From positions 1 through 8,313 of the forward strand of contig CAYVES010000106.1 of the NCBI GenBank assembly GCA_964449845.1: 8,313 nucleotides of DNA. The letters run 5' to 3'. This document shows, in pieces, positions 5,970 to 8,313 of this stretch. This stretch comes from SOKG01 sp964449845. Its GTDB lineage: Bacteria > Chloroflexota > Dehalococcoidia > SZUA-161. Position numbers and translations under genes: made by a program. Numbering within the stretch: position 1 is the stretch's first letter; every line of letters begins with the position of its first letter. The notes beneath the pieces are model-generated. The model was not told the origin of the DNA. It ran no database searches and saw only the letters and a list, made by a program, of their open reading frames with translations.

Positions 5970-6745
5970 AGTTCAGGATTGTCGAGGCGGACAGCACCTA
6001 CTACTCTATGCCAGCACAAAATACTGCCAGGCTCTGGGTAGAGCGGACCGGCGACAACTTTGTCTTCGATGTCAAAGCATTCAGGCTGTTCACCCAGCAT
6101 CCGACACCGGTGAAGGCCCTGCCCAAGGACGTTAGAGAGGCACTGCCCGCTGAGGCCAGGCAGAAAGCGAACCTGTATCAGCGAGACATATCCTCGGAAC
6201 TGGTAAACGAGATGTGGCACCGATTCGAAAGCGCATTGCTTCCTCTGGACAGCGCAATGAAGCTTGGCGTCGTGCTCTTCCAATTCCCGCCGTGGTTCTA
6301 TCCTGGCAACGGGCAGCGCGACTATATCCTCTCCTGCAAGGAGAAACTTCCACAGTACAGGATTGCGGTCGAGTTTCGCCACAACTCGTGGTTGAACGAG
6401 AAGAACCAGCAGCGGACTATAGACTTTCTGCGCGAGAATGATCTGCCCTTCGTATGCGTTGATGAACCTCAGGGATTCAAGTCCTCCGTTCCCCCTGTGG
6501 CAGAGGCTACCTCGGATGTTGGCGTCATCCGCTTCCACGGCAGGAATGCTGCCATGTGGGAGATGAAAGGCGTCAGCGTGGCAGAACGATTTAACTACCT
6601 TTACGACGAGAAGGAGCTACAGGAGTGGGTTCCCAGGATCAAAGAGCTTGCTGGCAGGACCAAGCAGCTTCATGTCCTGTTCAACAATTGCCATCAGGAC
6701 AAAGCGGTTACTAACGCTCGCCAGATCGGGTTCATGGTAGACTGA
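5970..6745 (+). CDS. DUF72 (YecE-like) family protein, N-terminus missing in gap
   Basis: The visible part is 257 residues, the first full codon being 5972-5974, in the frame ending TGA at 6743-6745. DUF72 landmarks in order are: VEADSTYYSMP just after the gap (normally VE.NsTFY..P), FVFDVKAFRLFTQHP, GVVLFQFPPWF near base 6270, RIAVEFRHNSW near 6365, VIRFHGRN near 6530, and a C-terminal FNNCHQDKAVTNARQIG. These belong to the TIM-barrel-like DUF72/YecE fold, whose biochemical role is not established to my knowledge. By comparison with the family, roughly 35-45 N-terminal residues are hidden by the Ns. The gene is followed after 10 bases by the nuclease gene, so the two are probably cotranscribed. 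Nothing suggests the visible part is damaged. Confidence 0.9.
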
Positions 6746-6750
6746 AGGAG
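6745..6750 (+). promoter_or_regulatory. Shine-Dalgarno site for the nuclease gene (GTG start)
   Basis: AAGGAG overlaps the last base of the DUF72 stop codon and lies 5 bases before GTG 6756, supporting that non-ATG start and translational coupling of the pair. Confidence 0.7.
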
Positions 6751-6755
6751 CAACT

Positions 6756-7634
6756 GTGGCAGGCAAGCGTGCTGAAAAGCAGGGAACGCCAACATTCATA
6801 GAGGTCCCGGTGCCGCTGCGGCACAAGCCCAAGCTGCTTCGTCTCAGGCTTTCGCCCAACAGCAAAGCCATATTTCAGAAGTGTCGGCAGCTCTACAGGT
6901 TCGTTTATATCGATAAGCTTGGCGACCAATATAGGAAGCCGAGACCATACTTCACTATGGCTAATCACGTCCATGATACGCTGAGGGACTTCCTGTCGCT
7001 TGTACCCGTAGAGCTGAGAACGGTTGAGACGATTGAGGGAATGCTGCGAAGGAACTGGCGGCGCTACTGCGTCGGGTTCAGGGGTAAAGAGGACGAAAGG
7101 AGATGGGCTGAGAAGGCGCTGGCGCAGGTCAGGGCGTTCGCATCGAATCAGGATGTGAGCGTGACGCCGTACATGGTGGAGACATCGCTGGAGACGCAGA
7201 TTACACCGGGCCTGGTCTTCCGCGGCAGGCTGGACCGGGTTGACAGGCAACCTGACAGCAGCCTGCACATAATCGACTACAAGACCGGGAACGTGCCCCA
7301 TGAAACCGACTGGACGCAGCTTCGGGAGTATGCTCTACTCCTTTCTCGCCAGTCTCGTTATCCTGTTCGCAGGCTCTCCTATCATTATCTCAGCACAGGC
7401 GTAACAGAAAGCGCAGACATTGGCGAGGACGACCTGAGACGGGTCCAGTGGGAACTGCTGGCGACTGCCGGAGAAGTGATACGGGAGAAGCGGTTCCGTC
7501 CCAGGCCGGGGCCGTGGTGCGGGGGCTGTGATTTCATTCCTATATGCCCCAAAGGTGCAGCCCTGGAGCCGAGAGCGGATGCCGAAGGACAGCTAGAGTT
7601 GTGGCGTGACTTCTGGGCTGAGGTTACGGACTAG
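6756..7634 (+). CDS. PD-(D/E)XK nuclease, RecB/Cas4-like, with four-cysteine Fe-S signature
   Basis: A 292-residue stand-alone nuclease of the RecB/AddB/Cas4 group. LSPNSKAIFQKCRQLYRF (32-49) is the usual entry motif, with the first cluster cysteine Cys43. His73 in ANHVHDTLRDFL (69-80) matches the family histidine helix. The catalytic core is GRLDRVD (157-163, Asp160) and IIDYKTG (172-178, Asp174 and Lys176), followed by QLREY (188-192, the QxxxY motif). Cys255-x2-Cys258-x5-Cys264 closes the protein and with Cys43 forms a probable [4Fe-4S] clasp, as in AddB and Cas4. All metal-binding residues are present, so it should be an active Mg/Mn-dependent DNA exonuclease or endonuclease. There is no helicase domain, and no CRISPR array, cas gene or RecB-type helicase in the window, so a general repair role is as likely as defence. 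Confidence 0.9.
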   Translation: MAGKRAEKQGTPTFIEVPVPLRHKPKLLRLRLSPNSKAIFQKCRQLYRFVYIDKLGDQYRKPRPYFTMANHVHDTLRDFLSLVPVELRTVETIEGMLRRNWRRYCVGFRGKEDERRWAEKALAQVRAFASNQDVSVTPYMVETSLETQITPGLVFRGRLDRVDRQPDSSLHIIDYKTGNVPHETDWTQLREYALLLSRQSRYPVRRLSYHYLSTGVTESADIGEDDLRRVQWELLATAGEVIREKRFRPRPGPWCGGCDFIPICPKGAALEPRADAEGQLELWRDFWAEVTD

Positions 7635-7937
7635 CCCACGAGCTCTGGGCGGATTGCACCCTCTTGGGGTTGTATGAGACGGAACCTCACGTGGTCAATG
7701 GTTCGACCGCCGGTCACTCACTGCAAGGCTGATACTACTTGTCTGGGCGACATTGGTCAATTGCCGTACTTGCCTCGTCGTAGTAAACAAAGTCGGATTA
7801 TCGGTTTTGGCGCGAGAGAGCCTGCACCAATTTGTTGCGTTGCTTCGGTCTTTTTGATATGATTCGCACTACCTGGGGCTTCGCATTTTGCAACCAGTCT
7901 TCGCCAAGTGGCTCTGGGCAAGGAGTTAAGCGGTATC
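7635..7937. other. Intergenic stretch without a convincing gene
   Basis: These 303 bases separate the nuclease from the PAS gene. A short frame at 7674-7862 (62 codons) has no ribosome site and an unlikely composition, and I see no tRNA cloverleaf. A 5-bp stem GCCCA/TGGGC (7634-7638 with 7646-7650, loop holding GAGCTC) follows the nuclease stop but lacks a T-run, so termination there is doubtful. A possible promoter is listed separately. Confidence 0.6.
7835..7863 (+). promoter_or_regulatory. Possible sigma-70-type promoter for the PAS gene
   Basis: TATGAT at 7858-7863 is a good -10 box (5 of 6). TTGCGT at 7835-7840 sits 17 bases upstream but matches only the TTG of the -35 consensus. The position, 75 bases before the start codon, is sensible. 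The call rests mainly on the -10 box. Confidence 0.3.
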
Positions 7938-8313
7938 ATGGTTAGGGAATTAGTAAAGAAATCCGGTGAGAAAGCGGAGAAACGGCTCAAAGAGGAGCCG
8001 CAAGCGCTCATGAAGCGTGGACATGTGACATGCGCAGCCATTGAAGAAATGCCTGATAGCCTCATGCTGGTTGATTTGGATGGTGAAGTCGTCTATGTCA
8101 ACAAAGCCTTCGAAAAACTGCTGGGCTACAAGGCAAATGAGATGGTTGGAACTTCGGCTCTTGATCTGCCAACATACCTTGGACCAGGAGATAGAGAGAG
8201 AGCCAGGGAAGTCTTGAAAGAGGTTATGGAGAAAGGCAGTGCCGACCATGTAGATATCGGTGCCATCAACAAAGCTGGCGAGGAAATCACCATCAGCTTT
8301 GCGGCGTCAGTTA
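7938..8313 (+). CDS. PAS-domain protein, N-terminal part (runs off window)
   Basis: An open frame from ATG 7938 continues past the window end (125 codons visible). AAGGAG at 7920-7925 lies 12 bases upstream, somewhat far; an in-frame GTG at 7908 is a weaker alternative. Residues 1-30 are charged and helical (EKAEKRLKEE), possibly a coiled coil. From about residue 35 a PAS domain follows: IEEMPDSLMLVD.DGEVVYVNKAFEKLLGY, then EMVGTSALDL, and a GDRERAREVLKEVMEKG helix. PAS domains sense small ligands, redox state or light and usually sit in front of histidine kinases, GGDEF proteins or sigma-54 activators. The output domain is outside the window. No membrane segment is visible so far, which suggests a cytoplasmic sensor. 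Confidence 0.85.
   Translation, partial: MVRELVKKSGEKAEKRLKEEPQALMKRGHVTCAAIEEMPDSLMLVDLDGEVVYVNKAFEKLLGYKANEMVGTSALDLPTYLGPGDRERAREVLKEVMEKGSADHVDIGAINKAGEEITISFAASV

Noticed and set aside
4664..6538. A - strand open frame of 624 codons spanning the N run
   Set aside because: Only the part up to ATG 5863 is the CoA-transferase. The upstream portion is antisense to DUF72 and joined artificially through the Ns.
5399..6745. A + strand open frame of 448 codons spanning the N run
   Set aside because: The part left of the gap is antisense to the CoA-transferase and the middle is unknown bases. Only the part right of the gap (DUF72) is a gene.
6732..7301. A 189-codon antisense frame opposite the nuclease gene
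   Set aside because: It lies opposite the conserved nuclease motifs and has no recognisable fold.
7634..7650. Stem GCCCA/TGGGC after the nuclease stop as an intrinsic terminator
   Set aside because: The stem is only 5 bp and no T-run follows; the bases after it are mixed.
7674..7862. A 62-codon + strand frame between the nuclease and PAS genes
   Set aside because: It has no ribosome site and no recognisable family. Its composition looks like translated non-coding sequence.

Overview
This is a bacterial scaffold fragment of about 52% GC by eye. It has dense, mostly co-directional genes with Shine-Dalgarno sites, and Arg AGG/AGA and Ile ATA codons are common. The content is an FAD/Fe-S oxidoreductase pair, a cysteine-rich DUF1847 protein, a methylmalonyl-CoA-epimerase-like VOC protein and a class III CoA-transferase. 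This suits an anaerobic or microaerobic heterotroph degrading organic acids through CoA thioesters, such as an uncultured Dehalococcoidia (Chloroflexota) or Desulfobacterota lineage. The taxonomic guess is inference only, because no marker gene is present. A run of exactly 100 N at 5870-5969 is an assembly gap, so the order across it depends on the scaffolding.

Left block (1-4563, + strand): a possible tail of an upstream gene ends at 95. Then come an AhpD-like carboxymuconolactone-decarboxylase-family protein (137-766), an FAD-linked oxidase of the GlcD/VAO type (827-2185), an HdrD/GlcF-like Fe-S oxidoreductase that starts on the base after the oxidase stop codon (2186-3340), a DUF1847 protein with a GTG start (3399-4091), and a VOC protein (4123-4563). 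Gaps are 0 to 60 bases and no convincing internal terminator is visible, so this looks like one operon. The likely logic is that the flavoprotein oxidises a small organic (hydroxy)acid or related substrate and passes electrons to the Fe-S subunit and on to an unseen acceptor. The AhpD-like, DUF1847 and VOC proteins would have accessory or downstream roles. The substrate cannot be read from the sequence.

Middle block (4664-5863, - strand): a complete CaiB/BaiF (class III) CoA-transferase converges on the VOC gene. Its upstream region is lost in the gap.

Right block (5970-8313, + strand): a DUF72 (YecE-like) protein lacking its N-terminus is followed after 10 bases by a RecB/Cas4-type PD-(D/E)XK nuclease with a four-cysteine Fe-S signature. 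A roughly 300-base spacer without a convincing gene follows, then the N-terminus of a PAS-domain protein that runs off the window.

The points most worth a second look are the VOC protein, whose first two metal-ligand positions appear exchanged (Glu/His instead of His/Gln or Glu), and the Fe-S subunit, whose N-terminal CCG domain has lost most of its cluster cysteines while the C-terminal one is intact. No CRISPR array, tRNA, rRNA, insertion sequence or phage gene was seen.
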